Below are positions 53,602 through 61,785 of a stretch of DNA of 64,000 nt, one piece after another. The notes beneath the pieces were generated by a model. That model had not been told where the DNA came from and did not search any database. It saw only the letters and a list, made by a program, of their open reading frames with translations. Source of the stretch: Bacteroidales bacterium (GTDB taxonomy: Bacteria > Bacteroidota > Bacteroidia > Bacteroidales > F082); NCBI GenBank assembly GCA_019454985.1, contig JACFNF010000013.1:1-64000 (forward strand), given 5' to 3'. Within the stretch, counting starts at the first letter, position 1, and each line of letters begins with the position of its first letter. Made by a program: the position numbers and the translations under genes.

Positions 53602-54387
53602 TTACCTGTGGTCGTTAAAAAACTCAATCCTCACCTGAGTATCGCGCCAGAGGCCGCAGAGCGAGGCAGCGTTCCCATGGTTCACTGCAATCTCGAGCAT
53701 TCCGTGTGTGCCAAAAAGAGCCACTAATTTCGCAATGCCAACATCGGTATATCCAAGATGAATCTTATTGAGGATATAACCGCTTGTACGAATCTCAAAC
53801 CGCCGTTTTTGGCCGACCTGATTGAACAAAGTTTGTGAAATATTGGTGATTGCGTTCTCGTAGGCATCCACATGCACCACGATTCCTGTAATGTTGTCGT
53901 TGGTATAAGCCGGCGACAGAAGCATTCTTTTTGTAATCCCCTCGCGCTGGTCGCCCAAATCCGACAGCGGCAATCCTCGGGCTATGCCGACAGCAGCCTT
54001 TACAAAACGGTCGCGCGTGCTAAAGGTAAAATAACCCGAATCCTGGATAATATCTAATTCATAAACCTCGTCCACATCATCGCCTAAAACCATATTGAAA
54101 ATACCGTTGTCGGCGCCAATCAGATAATGATTACCACTACGAACAACAATATGAGGATGCTCGACCGATTCCTCGGTATTCATGGCCAAAATATGAATAG
54201 TGCCGGGAGGAAAACTCCGAAAACAATTGCGCACTGTAAAAGCAGCGCTTTCAATATCGAAAGGTTTGATATGATGCGAGATATCAACAATCACAGCATC
54301 CGGCAACTGGCTAAGAATTGCTCCTTTGACCGCTGCAAGATAATAGTCGGAAGTTCCCCAATCGCTTGTAAGTGTTATAATAGCCAT
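53602..54387 (-). CDS. SAM hydroxide adenosyltransferase-like protein (DUF62)
   Basis: 261 residues of the chlorinase/fluorinase superfamily. The N-terminal LTSDWGTSDYYLAAVKGAI and IVDISHHIKPFDIESAAF form the SAM site. VRSGNHYLIGADNGIFNMVL continues it, and VVHVDAYENAITNIS and RIEFFN mark the C-terminal domain. Most members split SAM with water into adenosine and methionine; the halogenase-specific loop is not evident. The physiological purpose is poorly known. It stands alone, with a -7 box 61 bases upstream. Confidence 0.88.
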   Translation of the reverse strand: MAIITLTSDWGTSDYYLAAVKGAILSQLPDAVIVDISHHIKPFDIESAAFTVRNCFRSFPPGTIHILAMNTEESVEHPHIVVRSGNHYLIGADNGIFNMVLGDDVDEVYELDIIQDSGYFTFSTRDRFVKAAVGIARGLPLSDLGDQREGITKRMLLSPAYTNDNITGIVVHVDAYENAITNISQTLFNQVGQKRRFEIRTSGYILNKIHLGYTDVGIAKLVALFGTHGMLEIAVNHGNAASLCGLWRDTQVRIEFFNDHR

Positions 54388-54447
54388 AATCCAACTTCCT
54401 GAATCATTGATAAATAGCTTTTTTTGTATGCTCAGGAAAATTCAATA

Positions 54448-54455
54448 CAAAGGTA
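54448..54455 (-). promoter_or_regulatory. -7 box TACCTTTG of the SAM hydrolase-like gene
   Basis: Minus-strand TAnnTTTG match 61 bases before the start at 54387. Confidence 0.35.
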
Positions 54456-54595
54456 TATGAAAACTGCTGAATATCGAAGAAGTATAAAAAATACTGATTA
54501 AACCTTCATCGTGAATGATCGCAATAGCCCCTTTGATGAATGGATTATCCGAACATGGGACGTGCAAAGACAGGTCGCGATTATGCTTTTTGCAG

Positions 54596-54603
54596 TATTT
54601 TTG
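54596..54603 (+). promoter_or_regulatory. -7 box TATTTTTG of the sua5 gene
   Basis: TAnnTTTG match 65 bases before the start at 54668. No clear -33. Confidence 0.35.
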
Positions 54604-54667
54604 CTCTTTGTACCGATGGAAAACCAATTCGAAAAGGCCGAGCCGTTTTTTTTGAAAGACTAAGTTT

Positions 54668-55639
54668 ATGATCATTAAAGCCTCTCCCGAGTCCATTTCC
54701 CGCGCTGCCAACCATATCAGGGATGGCCGGTTGGTGGCTTTCCCGACAGAAACAGTCTATGGCCTTGGCGCCAACGCTTTGGATCCCAAGGCTGTGGCCG
54801 GCATTTTTGCCATGAAGCAACGGCCATCGTTCGACCCGTTGATAGTTCACATCTGCCGCTTAGATCAGCTCTGGGAACTTGTGACAAGCCGTGATGAACG
54901 GATTATCCGGCTTGCCCGCCATTTCTGGCCTGGGCCACTCACCCTTGTGTTGCCTAAGAGCCAGCTTGTTCCGGACATTGTGACATCAGGACTACCGGAT
55001 GTTGCTATCCGAATGCCAGCCAACGACACTGCACTGCAACTCATCGAAGCAGCTGGGGTTCCATTGGCGGCTCCCAGCGCCAATCGTTTTGGCCGACTGA
55101 GCCCGACCCGCGCTCAACATGTTGAAAAACAACTCCCCGATCTGGAAATCATTCTCGATGGAGGGTCTTGTTCCATTGGCCTCGAATCGAGCGTTGTGCG
55201 GCTCGAGCCTGATGGCTTTCGCATCCTGAGACATGGCGCAGTCACATCTCCTATGCTCACGGAAATCATCCCACCCTCGAAGCTTACCACATCGCTAACT
55301 TTATCCGATGCCTCACCGGGCCTGATGCTTTCGCATTACAGCCCCGAAACCAAACTTTATATCTTAGGACAGCATCCCATACCAAACGATACTTCCAAGG
55401 CAGCCTATATTGGTTTAACGCCTTCAGAAATAAAAGGTTATCATTCCGTGCGTTTTCTTTCAGAAAACGGAAATCTCGAAGAAGCTGCCGGCAATCTCTT
55501 CTTTTTTCTTCACGAACTTGAAGATAAATGGCTGGATTTTATCGTTGTTGAAGCAGTTCCTGAAACAGGGCTTGGTATTGCCATCATGGATCGTTTGCGT
55601 AAAGCTGCCTATCGTTTTCACCATTCAACGAACGAATAG
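54668..55639 (+). CDS. sua5: L-threonylcarbamoyladenylate synthase (Sua5 type)
   Basis: 323 residues, so the two-domain Sua5 form rather than the short TsaC. The YrdC domain (about 8-200) has GRLVAFPTETVYGLGANAL, the Lys/Arg-rich KQRPSFDPLIVH, FWPGPLTLVL, AAPSANRFGRLSPTRAQHV and SIGLESSVVRL. The linker HYSPETKLYIL leads to the C-terminal Sua5 domain (about 225-320). It makes threonylcarbamoyl-AMP from threonine, bicarbonate and ATP for t6A37 tRNA modification. Convergent with the LuxC-like gene. Confidence 0.95.
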   Translation: MIIKASPESISRAANHIRDGRLVAFPTETVYGLGANALDPKAVAGIFAMKQRPSFDPLIVHICRLDQLWELVTSRDERIIRLARHFWPGPLTLVLPKSQLVPDIVTSGLPDVAIRMPANDTALQLIEAAGVPLAAPSANRFGRLSPTRAQHVEKQLPDLEIILDGGSCSIGLESSVVRLEPDGFRILRHGAVTSPMLTEIIPPSKLTTSLTLSDASPGLMLSHYSPETKLYILGQHPIPNDTSKAAYIGLTPSEIKGYHSVRFLSENGNLEEAAGNLFFFLHELEDKWLDFIVVEAVPETGLGIAIMDRLRKAAYRFHHSTNE

Positions 55640-55731
55640 ATTCTAATCATTAAAAGCGAAACGGAAACGTATTGGTTTTGCGACTATGGAGCCGAAAAAG
55701 CCGGATTATCGTTCAAAGGTTGAATCATCCG

Positions 55732-56775
55732 TCAAAAACGAATCAAAAAATCTATCACATCTACCCCATCGGCATAGTCGTGCAGTTGCGGAAACTGTGC
55801 CTGTCCAAAAGGAACCACAGCGGGATAAATTCGGGCATCGGCCACCACGCACTGCAGCTCGGTTTGCGCATGGCTTAACTGTTCACGCAGCACGGCCGGG
55901 TCTGGATAACGTTCAAAATGAATTACGGAAACCGGAGAGGTAAAGGCGGTTTCCTCGCGAAGCAAAAAACTGCCGCTATCATAAAAAGAACTGCGGTTGA
56001 TGAGAAAGACAGCCTTGTTGTAGTCGTAATTATTGGCATATTTGGGATGATGAATCATCCCTTCGGGAACAGGAAGGCGACGAATAAAATCGTCGGGAGT
56101 CAGCCATTCAGGAAAATAAACCTTGGTCACATTGCGGCAGCCAAGCCCGAAATGCATGAAAATATCTTTTGAAAGCCCCTGATAATCCGCCTCAGATTCA
56201 TTCCCGCTGAGTATAGCCACACTATTGCGGTTTCGGCGGATAATGTGGGGGTATTTCTCAAAATAATATTCAAAATAGCGAGCCGTATTATTACTTCCGG
56301 TAGCAATCACTGCATCGAATGCATCAAGTTTACCACTTTCGAAAACGATTTGGTTTGAAAAGAGAGGCTCATATTCCAAAAGAATTCGGCTCAAAGCGGG
56401 CAAAAGTACTTTATCATCGGACGAAAGGCGCGCCTTAATGCAATGACCTGCCACAAGCACACATAAAAAATCGTGAAAACCTACCAAAGGTATGTTTCCT
56501 GCCATGACAACCGCCACTGTTTTCGGCGTATCCACCCTGGTTAGATCATAAGACTTTACCCAATGTTCAAGCAAAGGTTCATGTAGCATCGAAGATACAC
56601 CCAGCAACGCCAAACGAATGTTTTCCTCGGTAAACCAAGGGTTTTCGAGGATGCTTTGCCTCACTGCATTTTGAATAAATTCCTGTTTCTCATCAGGGAG
56701 CCGCCCATCAAGGAATGCGCCAATATGGCTCCCAAGTTGGGCAAATGCATTGATTCTTTGTGCGATAGAAAGCAT
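55732..56775 (-). CDS. LuxC-type acyl-CoA reductase family protein
   Basis: 347 residues, shorter than LuxC (about 480). Aldehyde dehydrogenase-like fold: TPKTVAVVMAGNIPLVGFHD (nucleotide-binding region), FDAVIATGSNNTARYFEYYF and the catalytic Cys in MHFGLGCRNVTKVYFP. The family reduces acyl-CoA or acyl groups to aldehydes. No luxD or luxE partner is near. It is divergent from serC across a 126-base region, an arrangement I recall from other Bacteroidota. The acyl substrate is unknown. Confidence 0.82.
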   Translation of the reverse strand: MLSIAQRINAFAQLGSHIGAFLDGRLPDEKQEFIQNAVRQSILENPWFTEENIRLALLGVSSMLHEPLLEHWVKSYDLTRVDTPKTVAVVMAGNIPLVGFHDFLCVLVAGHCIKARLSSDDKVLLPALSRILLEYEPLFSNQIVFESGKLDAFDAVIATGSNNTARYFEYYFEKYPHIIRRNRNSVAILSGNESEADYQGLSKDIFMHFGLGCRNVTKVYFPEWLTPDDFIRRLPVPEGMIHHPKYANNYDYNKAVFLINRSSFYDSGSFLLREETAFTSPVSVIHFERYPDPAVLREQLSHAQTELQCVVADARIYPAVVPFGQAQFPQLHDYADGVDVIDFLIRF

Positions 56776-56849
56776 AAAATAGAAAATCTAAAACGGTTGC
56801 GAAAGTAAATAATTCTTTCGTGAAAATATTCACAAACAAGATAAAAGCT

Positions 56850-56857
56850 TATCTTTG
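56850..56857 (+). promoter_or_regulatory. -7 box TATCTTTG of the serC operon
   Basis: TAnnTTTG match 44 bases before the serC start at 56902. No clear -33. Confidence 0.45.
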
Positions 56858-56901
56858 CTCCAAAATTAGAACATGAATTATTCACTAATTTCTTAACCCC
56901 T

Positions 56902-57975
56902 ATGAAAAAGCATAATTTTTATGCAGGGCCATCCATCCTGCCACAGTACACCATTGAAAACACCATCGCCGCACTGAAGGATTTTGCAGGCATGGGATTG
57001 TCGTTAATGGAAATTTCGCACCGCAGCAAACAGTTTGTTGCTGTTGTTGACGAAGCTGTTGCCCTTTTTAAAGAACTGCTCAACATTCCTGAAGGCTATT
57101 CTGTGATTTTTGTGGGCGGTGGCGCCAGCCTCCAGTTCAGCATGGTTCCTTACAATATCCTGAACAAAAAAGCAGCCTACCTCAACACGGGCGAATGGGC
57201 CACCAAGGCCATCAAAGAAGCCAAACTCTTTGGAGAAGTCAACGTTGTTGCCAGTTCCGAAGACAAGCAATTCAACTATATCCCTCGAGGCTATAAAGTT
57301 CCGACGGATGTTGACTATTTCCATATCACGACCAATAACACCATTTATGGAACCGAGATTTTAGAAGATTTGGAAGTGGGCGTTCCATTGGTGGCCGATA
57401 TGTCGTCCGACATTTTCAGCCGCGTCATTGATGTTTCCAAATATGCCATTATTTATGGCGGTGCACAGAAGAACTTGGCACCGGCCGGTGTAACTTTTGC
57501 CATCATCAAAGACGATATTCTCGGAAAAGTGGAGCGTGCTATCCCCACCATGCTGAAATACAGCACCCATATCAGCAAGGAGTCCATGTTCAACACACCA
57601 CCGGTAGTGCCAATTTATGCTGCACTTCAAACCCTGAAATGGTTAAAGGACAGTGGCGGGGTAGCTGCCATGGAAAAAGAAAACAAGAGAAAAGCTGCCT
57701 TACTCTATGGCGAAATTGACCGCAACCCCTTGTTCCGTGCCACAGTTCCTGCACCGGAAGATCGCTCACGCATGAATGTTTGCTTCGTGATGAACGAAGG
57801 TTACGAACATTTAGAAAAAGAATTTAACGACTACGCTACCGAACAAGGCATGATCGGTATCAAAGGTCACCGTTCGGTGGGTGGTTTCAGAGCATCGCTC
57901 TACAACGCCCTCCCCTACACCAGCGTGGAAGCTTTGGTTGAAACCATGCAGGCTTTTGAAAAAATGAAAAAATAA
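56902..57975 (+). CDS. serC: Phosphoserine aminotransferase
   Basis: 357 residues, full length. The opening [36 protein letters not shown] and [12 protein letters not shown] are characteristic. The PLP lysine is in [17 protein letters not shown], and [19 protein letters not shown] forms the phosphate-binding end. It converts 3-phosphohydroxypyruvate to phosphoserine, and it may also serve in pyridoxal phosphate synthesis. First gene of serC-serA-four-helix bundle-DUF1015-winged helix; serA starts 17 bases on. Confidence 0.97.
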   Translation: MKKHNFYAGPSILPQYTIENTIAALKDFAGMGLSLMEISHRSKQFVAVVDEAVALFKELLNIPEGYSVIFVGGGASLQFSMVPYNILNKKAAYLNTGEWATKAIKEAKLFGEVNVVASSEDKQFNYIPRGYKVPTDVDYFHITTNNTIYGTEILEDLEVGVPLVADMSSDIFSRVIDVSKYAIIYGGAQKNLAPAGVTFAIIKDDILGKVERAIPTMLKYSTHISKESMFNTPPVVPIYAALQTLKWLKDSGGVAAMEKENKRKAALLYGEIDRNPLFRATVPAPEDRSRMNVCFVMNEGYEHLEKEFNDYATEQGMIGIKGHRSVGGFRASLYNALPYTSVEALVETMQAFEKMKK

Positions 57976-57992
57976 TCAAAAACGGAACGATC

Positions 57993-58910
57993 ATGAAAAA
58001 AGTATTAGTTGCAACCGACAAACCCTTTGCCAAAGCAGCAGCCGATCAGATTCGCCAAATCATCACCGATGCCGGTTACGAATGCTTGTTCCTTGAAAAA
58101 TACCCCGACCAGCAAAGCCTGATTCAGGCCGTCGGCAACGTAAACGCCATGATTATCCGCAGCGACATTGTGGATAAAGCCGTGATTGACGCTGCTCCAA
58201 ACCTCGAAATCGTGGTCAGAGCAGGGGCAGGATACGACAACGTGGATCTGAATGCCGCAACAGCTAAAAACGTGGTGGTTATGAATACCCCCGGACAAAA
58301 CAGCAATGCCGTAGCCGAACTTGCCCTTGGCATGATGGTTTACCAGGTGAGGAATCACTTTAACGGCTCATCCGGAACCGAGCTCATGGGTAAAAAGATT
58401 GGAATTCACGCCTATGGCAATGTCGGTAAACATGTTGCACGCATCGCCAAAGGCTTCGGCATGGAAGTTTATGGTTTCGATCCTTTCGTCAGCCGCGAGG
58501 CCATGGAAAAGGACGGCGTTCACTATGTGGAACGTGTGGAAGACCTTTACAGCCAGTGCGATTTCATTTCACTGCATATTCCTGCAAACGCCCAGACCAA
58601 GAAATCCATCAATTTCGACCTGCTGTCACTTATGCCTGCCAAAGGTATGTTGGTGAATACCGCCCGAAAAGAGGTGATTGACGAAGAAGGTTTGAAACGT
58701 ATCTTTGCCGAAAAGAAAGGCTTCACCTACGTTTCTGACGTGGCTCCCGATTGTCTGGCCGAACTTGGCGAATATGCCGACCGTTTCTTTATGACACCCA
58801 AGAAAATGGGCGCTCAAACGGCCGAAGCCAACAACAACGCCGGCACCGCAGCCGCACGTCAGATTGTGAACTTCTTCAAGAACAACGACATCACTTTTAA
58901 AGTAAATTAA
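57993..58910 (+). CDS. serA: D-3-phosphoglycerate dehydrogenase, short type IIIK
   Basis: 305 residues without an ACT or ASB domain, so the short type III form that should not be inhibited by serine through an ACT site. NAD-binding IGIHAYGNVGKHVARIAKG with the acidic FDPF follows. Catalytic Arg lies in MLVNTARKEVIDEEGL. The normal catalytic PHxGA-T is here TPKKMGAQTAEANNNAG, with Lys (K270) at the His position. This substitution defines the type IIIK enzymes described from Entamoeba and Bacteroides-like bacteria. Oxidises 3-phosphoglycerate to phosphohydroxypyruvate. Confidence 0.93.
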   Translation: MKKVLVATDKPFAKAAADQIRQIITDAGYECLFLEKYPDQQSLIQAVGNVNAMIIRSDIVDKAVIDAAPNLEIVVRAGAGYDNVDLNAATAKNVVVMNTPGQNSNAVAELALGMMVYQVRNHFNGSSGTELMGKKIGIHAYGNVGKHVARIAKGFGMEVYGFDPFVSREAMEKDGVHYVERVEDLYSQCDFISLHIPANAQTKKSINFDLLSLMPAKGMLVNTARKEVIDEEGLKRIFAEKKGFTYVSDVAPDCLAELGEYADRFFMTPKKMGAQTAEANNNAGTAAARQIVNFFKNNDITFKVN

Positions 58911-58950
58911 TTCATACTTCCATTTTTCTCATCAACACTCAACTACTCCA

Positions 58951-59394
58951 ATGAACTACGACGTAAATGAATCCAACAAACCGCTGACTTTTTTCCGATT
59001 CGAAGACCTGCGCATTTATCATAAAGCGCTAGATTATATCTACTGGGTTCAGAATATCATTGCCCAATTCCCCGACAAGGCCGAACCGGCCTTGTCGGCG
59101 GGTTTTTCTGAGTCAGCAAGGCAGATTGCCCTTCGTATAGCCGAGGGTTCTGCACGCGAGAAACATCAGTTTATCCAGTTTCTCAAAGAAGCCAAAAGCT
59201 CGATCCGCAGCAGCTTGGTTTATGCCACCATCGCCCACAGGCACGGCTTCATCACCGACGAAGAAGAAGATGAGTCGCGCAACCAGTTGATGGAAATGAC
59301 CAAGATGCTTGGCGCCCTGATCACCTCGCTTCAAAAAGGCCCTGCGGCAACACAAGAGCCCTACGACGAAGACATTTACCCGTTCAGAAGCTGA
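58951..59394 (+). CDS. Four-helix bundle protein (S23 type)
   Basis: 147 residues of the TIGR02436-like four-helix bundle family: FEDLRIYHKALDYIYWVQNI, then RQIALRIAEGSAREKHQFIQ and KEAKSSIRSSLVYA. Related proteins are often encoded as insertions in 23S rRNA genes or next to unrelated genes, with unknown role. The reading frame passes through a perfect hairpin (59072-59098) followed by a T5 run; the encoded piece (DKAEPALSAG) differs from the usual KEE-YGLTSQ but has the same length. It interrupts an otherwise common serA-DUF1015 pairing. Confidence 0.8.
   Translation: MNYDVNESNKPLTFFRFEDLRIYHKALDYIYWVQNIIAQFPDKAEPALSAGFSESARQIALRIAEGSAREKHQFIQFLKEAKSSIRSSLVYATIAHRHGFITDEEEDESRNQLMEMTKMLGALITSLQKGPAATQEPYDEDIYPFRS
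59072..59107 (+). terminator. Terminator-like hairpin inside the four-helix-bundle gene
   Basis: Perfect 12-base inverted repeat ccgacaaggccg (59072-59083) / cggccttgtcgg (59087-59098), loop aac, followed by cgggttttt. It has the form of a Rho-independent terminator but lies in-frame within the coding region. Confidence 0.5.
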
Positions 59395-59449
59395 GTAGTT
59401 TTGTTGCTCCACGAGTACACATCCATTTTTAAAATCCATTCATAATATT

Positions 59450-60697
59450 ATGGCCATACTCAAACCATTCCGTGGCTGGCGTCCACCGGTTGACATCGTT
59501 AAACAACTTGCTTCACGTCCTTATGACGTTTTGGACTCCGATGAAGCCCGCGTTGAAGCCGAAGGCAACCCTTACAGCCTGCTCCACATCATCAAACCCG
59601 AAATTGACCTTCCCGTTGATATTGACCATTACGCTCCGGAAGTCTATGCCAAAGCAAAGGAAAATTTTGATCTTTTCCGCAACAATGGCTGGCTCGTCCA
59701 GGACAAAGAAGATATGCTCTATATCTACGCCCAAACCATGAACGGCAAAACCCAATACGGCATTGTTGGTTGCGCCGGCGTGGAGGATTATATGAATAAC
59801 GTCATCAAAAAACACGAGCTCACCCGTGCCGACAAAGAAGAAGACCGCATGAAACATGTGCGCATCACCAATGCCAATATGGAGCCTGTCTTTTTCACTT
59901 ATCCGGCTAATCAAGAGCTCGACCAGATTGTGCAACATATCGTAAAAACGGAAAAACCCATTTACGATTTTGTAGCCGCCGAAGGTTTTGGCCACCATTT
60001 CTGGTTGGTCAAAGACCCAACCACCATTCAGAAAATCGTTGATCTTTTTGCTAAGATGCCGGCCGTTTACGTTGCCGACGGGCACCACCGCACCGCCGCT
60101 GCCGCATTGGTCGGAAACGAAAAAAGATTGGCCAATCCCAATCATACCGGCAAAGAAGAATACAACTTCTTCCTGGCAGTACATTTCCCCGAAAACGAGC
60201 TCACCATCATTGACTACAACCGGGTAATCAAAGACCTCAACGGCCTGTCGAAAGAGGAGTTTCTGAAAAAACTTGAAAACGGATTTACTGTTGAGAAAAA
60301 AGGAGGCGAAATCTATAAACCGGCCAAGCTACACGAATTTTCGATGTATATTGACGGCGAATGGTATGCACTGAATGCCAAAAAAGGAACCTATCGCGAC
60401 GACGACCCCATTGGCGTGCTCGATGTCACCATCCTCACCCACCAGGTGTTGGAGCCTGTTCTCGGTATTCACGACCTGAGACGCTCCAACAGGATTGATT
60501 TCGTAGGAGGTATCAGAGGCCTCGGCGAACTGAAAAGACGCGTTGACAGCGGCGAAATGGCGGTTGCCTTTGCCCTCTACCCTGTCTCGATGCACCAACT
60601 CATGCAAATTGCCGATACCGGAAATATCATGCCGCCAAAAACTACCTGGTTCGAACCAAAACTCAGATCAGGTTTGGTGATTCATACACTCGACTAG
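59450..60697 (+). CDS. DUF1015 family protein
   Basis: 415 residues, full length. Family hallmarks: ILKPFRGWRPPVDIVKQLAS, SRPYDVLDSDEAR, KKHELTRADKEEDRMKH and the VADGHHRTAAAALVG motif (V208 to about 222). The DGHHR motif recalls ParB-fold proteins, some of which are free-serine kinases (SerK, SbnI). Its place behind serC and serA makes a role in serine metabolism a fair inference, but no activity is shown. The small winged-helix gene starts 20 bases later. Confidence 0.88.
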   Translation: MAILKPFRGWRPPVDIVKQLASRPYDVLDSDEARVEAEGNPYSLLHIIKPEIDLPVDIDHYAPEVYAKAKENFDLFRNNGWLVQDKEDMLYIYAQTMNGKTQYGIVGCAGVEDYMNNVIKKHELTRADKEEDRMKHVRITNANMEPVFFTYPANQELDQIVQHIVKTEKPIYDFVAAEGFGHHFWLVKDPTTIQKIVDLFAKMPAVYVADGHHRTAAAALVGNEKRLANPNHTGKEEYNFFLAVHFPENELTIIDYNRVIKDLNGLSKEEFLKKLENGFTVEKKGGEIYKPAKLHEFSMYIDGEWYALNAKKGTYRDDDPIGVLDVTILTHQVLEPVLGIHDLRRSNRIDFVGGIRGLGELKRRVDSGEMAVAFALYPVSMHQLMQIADTGNIMPPKTTWFEPKLRSGLVIHTLD

Positions 60698-60717
60698 TTT
60701 GTTTAACTCACAATCCT

Positions 60718-60894
60718 ATGGAAACAAAAGAAAAAGTCCTCAAAATGATGAAAGAAGCCCAGACCCCCATGCGTCCGGGCGAAATAGCCGACAAAACAGG
60801 CGTTGACAAAAAAGAACTTGAGAAAATTATCAAGGAACTGAAAGACAGCGACCAGATCTATTCGCCAAAAAGATGTTTCTATCAGGCAAAATAG
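60718..60894 (+). CDS. Small winged-helix DNA-binding-like protein
   Basis: 58 residues. The sequence reads as one winged-helix unit: KVLKMMKEAQTPMRPGEIAD (helix 1 and 2), KTGVDKKELEKIIKELKDSD (recognition helix region) and QIYSPKRCFYQA (wing strands). No effector domain. It is the last gene of the serC operon and directly precedes a strong terminator. It may be a regulator of the operon. Good spacing, a plausible ribosome-binding context and codon use like its neighbours support a real gene. Confidence 0.75.
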   Translation: METKEKVLKMMKEAQTPMRPGEIADKTGVDKKELEKIIKELKDSDQIYSPKRCFYQAK

Positions 60895-60914
60895 AATAGC
60901 CAGCCGGCATATCC

Positions 60915-60956
60915 AAAAACACCGCTAAAAGGGAAACCATTAGCGGTGTTTTTTTG
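60915..60956 (+). terminator. Terminator of the serC operon
   Basis: aaaaacaccgctaa (60915-60928) pairs with ttagcggtgttttt (60940-60953), followed by more T. Confidence 0.85.
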
Positions 60957-61407
60957 TTGAAACTAATCCCCTTTTCAAATGAGAGGGTGCAACAGAAAAG
61001 ACAGGGTTTTTGAAAAAAGTGGGTTAAAAAAATATTGTATCTCCGCAATTATGCCACAATTGAAAGATCAAAGGAATTATGAACGGGCTACTTCAAAAAA
61101 AGAAAGCTAAAGTATCTACCAGAAAATGAGATTGAGGTTTTTTATGAAGCGCTCATTCAATGACGGAAATTGAACGATAAAGAGATAAACGCAATTGACA
61201 GATAAAGTGTGGAAATATTCCATTTGGCGAGAATGCATAAAATCATCTTGTCTATTTTTCACCTTTCGAAAAGTGTTTTTTGGCTCATATTTGCACTTTT
61301 AAAAAGTGAATATGATGGAAATACTTTGGGATTAGTCAGAAAACAAGGCTTTTCAAACACTAACCCTTCCGCCAAGGTAATCACCAGGCACTCCCCTGTC
61401 CAAAGTC
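60957..61407. pseudogene. Intergenic region with an unassigned gene relic
   Basis: At 61083-61163 (plus) the frame reads KRKLKYLPENEIEVFYEALI and, after one TGA (61161-61163), continues RKLNDKEINAIDR to a TAA at about 61205. This looks like protein broken by stops; I cannot name the family. The stretch 61210-61400 shows no coherent gene. The open frame 61209-61493 has poor composition and is probably chance. Confidence 0.35.
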
Positions 61408-61578
61408 AGAACGATGTGGGAAGCTTATGTGGCAAGCCAACAGGCAGTTGGCCATCAGCTCTTCTTTCCCAAAGCCGGCAACTTGTTCGTTGACGGTAAC
61501 CATCTTCTTGAAATTGGTGGCAAGAATGGGTTGACTTTTTTATTAATGAATGGCATTTTTGGCCAATCTGACCGGTGA
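61408..61578 (+). pseudogene. C-terminal relic of an AAA/DUF4143-type ATPase
   Basis: The plus frame from 61408 to the TGA at 61576-61578 reads RTMWEAYVASQQAVGHQLFF followed by PKAGNLFVDGNHLLEIGGKNG. This matches the end of Bacteroidota AAA+ proteins with a DUF4143 (PD-D/ExK-like) domain, where a phrase like G-x-F-x-V-D-G-x-x-L-x-E-x-G-G-K-N is usual. No start codon in a sensible place and no ATPase part (Walker A) exist upstream, so it is a fragment. Confidence 0.45.
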
Positions 61579-61626
61579 CACAAAAATAATGACCCAAAAT
61601 TGTTACATATTCAGAAGAATCAAAAT

Positions 61627-61643
61627 GCGTTCATCATGAACGC
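61627..61643. repeat. Short perfect palindrome
   Basis: gcgttcat-c-atgaacgc, 17 bases, in the spacer downstream of the alkaline phosphatase gene. Role unknown. Confidence 0.4.
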
Positions 61644-61656
61644 TTTATCAAAAACC

Positions 61657-61692
61657 AAACTGCCCGTGTTGCGAAAGCGCAACGGGCAGTTT
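61657..61692 (-). terminator. Terminator-like hairpin beyond the alkaline phosphatase gene
   Basis: aaactgccc plus gttgcg (61657-61673, with a 2-base gt bulge) pairs with cgcaacgggcagttt (61678-61692), loop aaag. On the minus strand it is followed by ggttttt. It lies 94 bases past the phosphatase stop. Confidence 0.55.
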
Positions 61693-61785
61693 GCATTTCA
61701 GGCAAGGATGAAAGAAATAAAAATCGAATTTAGAAAAAATAACCAGCTCTGTGATGAGGTGATTATTCCGGTCAATTTCTCATTG

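Noticed and set aside
54511..54663. 50-codon frame from a GTG with a hydrophobic stretch
   Set aside because: Overlaps the likely sua5 promoter box and has no ribosome-binding or family support; kept only as a weak possibility.
59513..60184. 223-codon minus-strand frame
   Set aside because: Shadow of the DUF1015 gene, rich in Phe/Val/Gly from antisense codons.
61209..61493. 94-codon plus-strand frame
   Set aside because: Frame differs from that of the ATPase-like relic and composition is poor.
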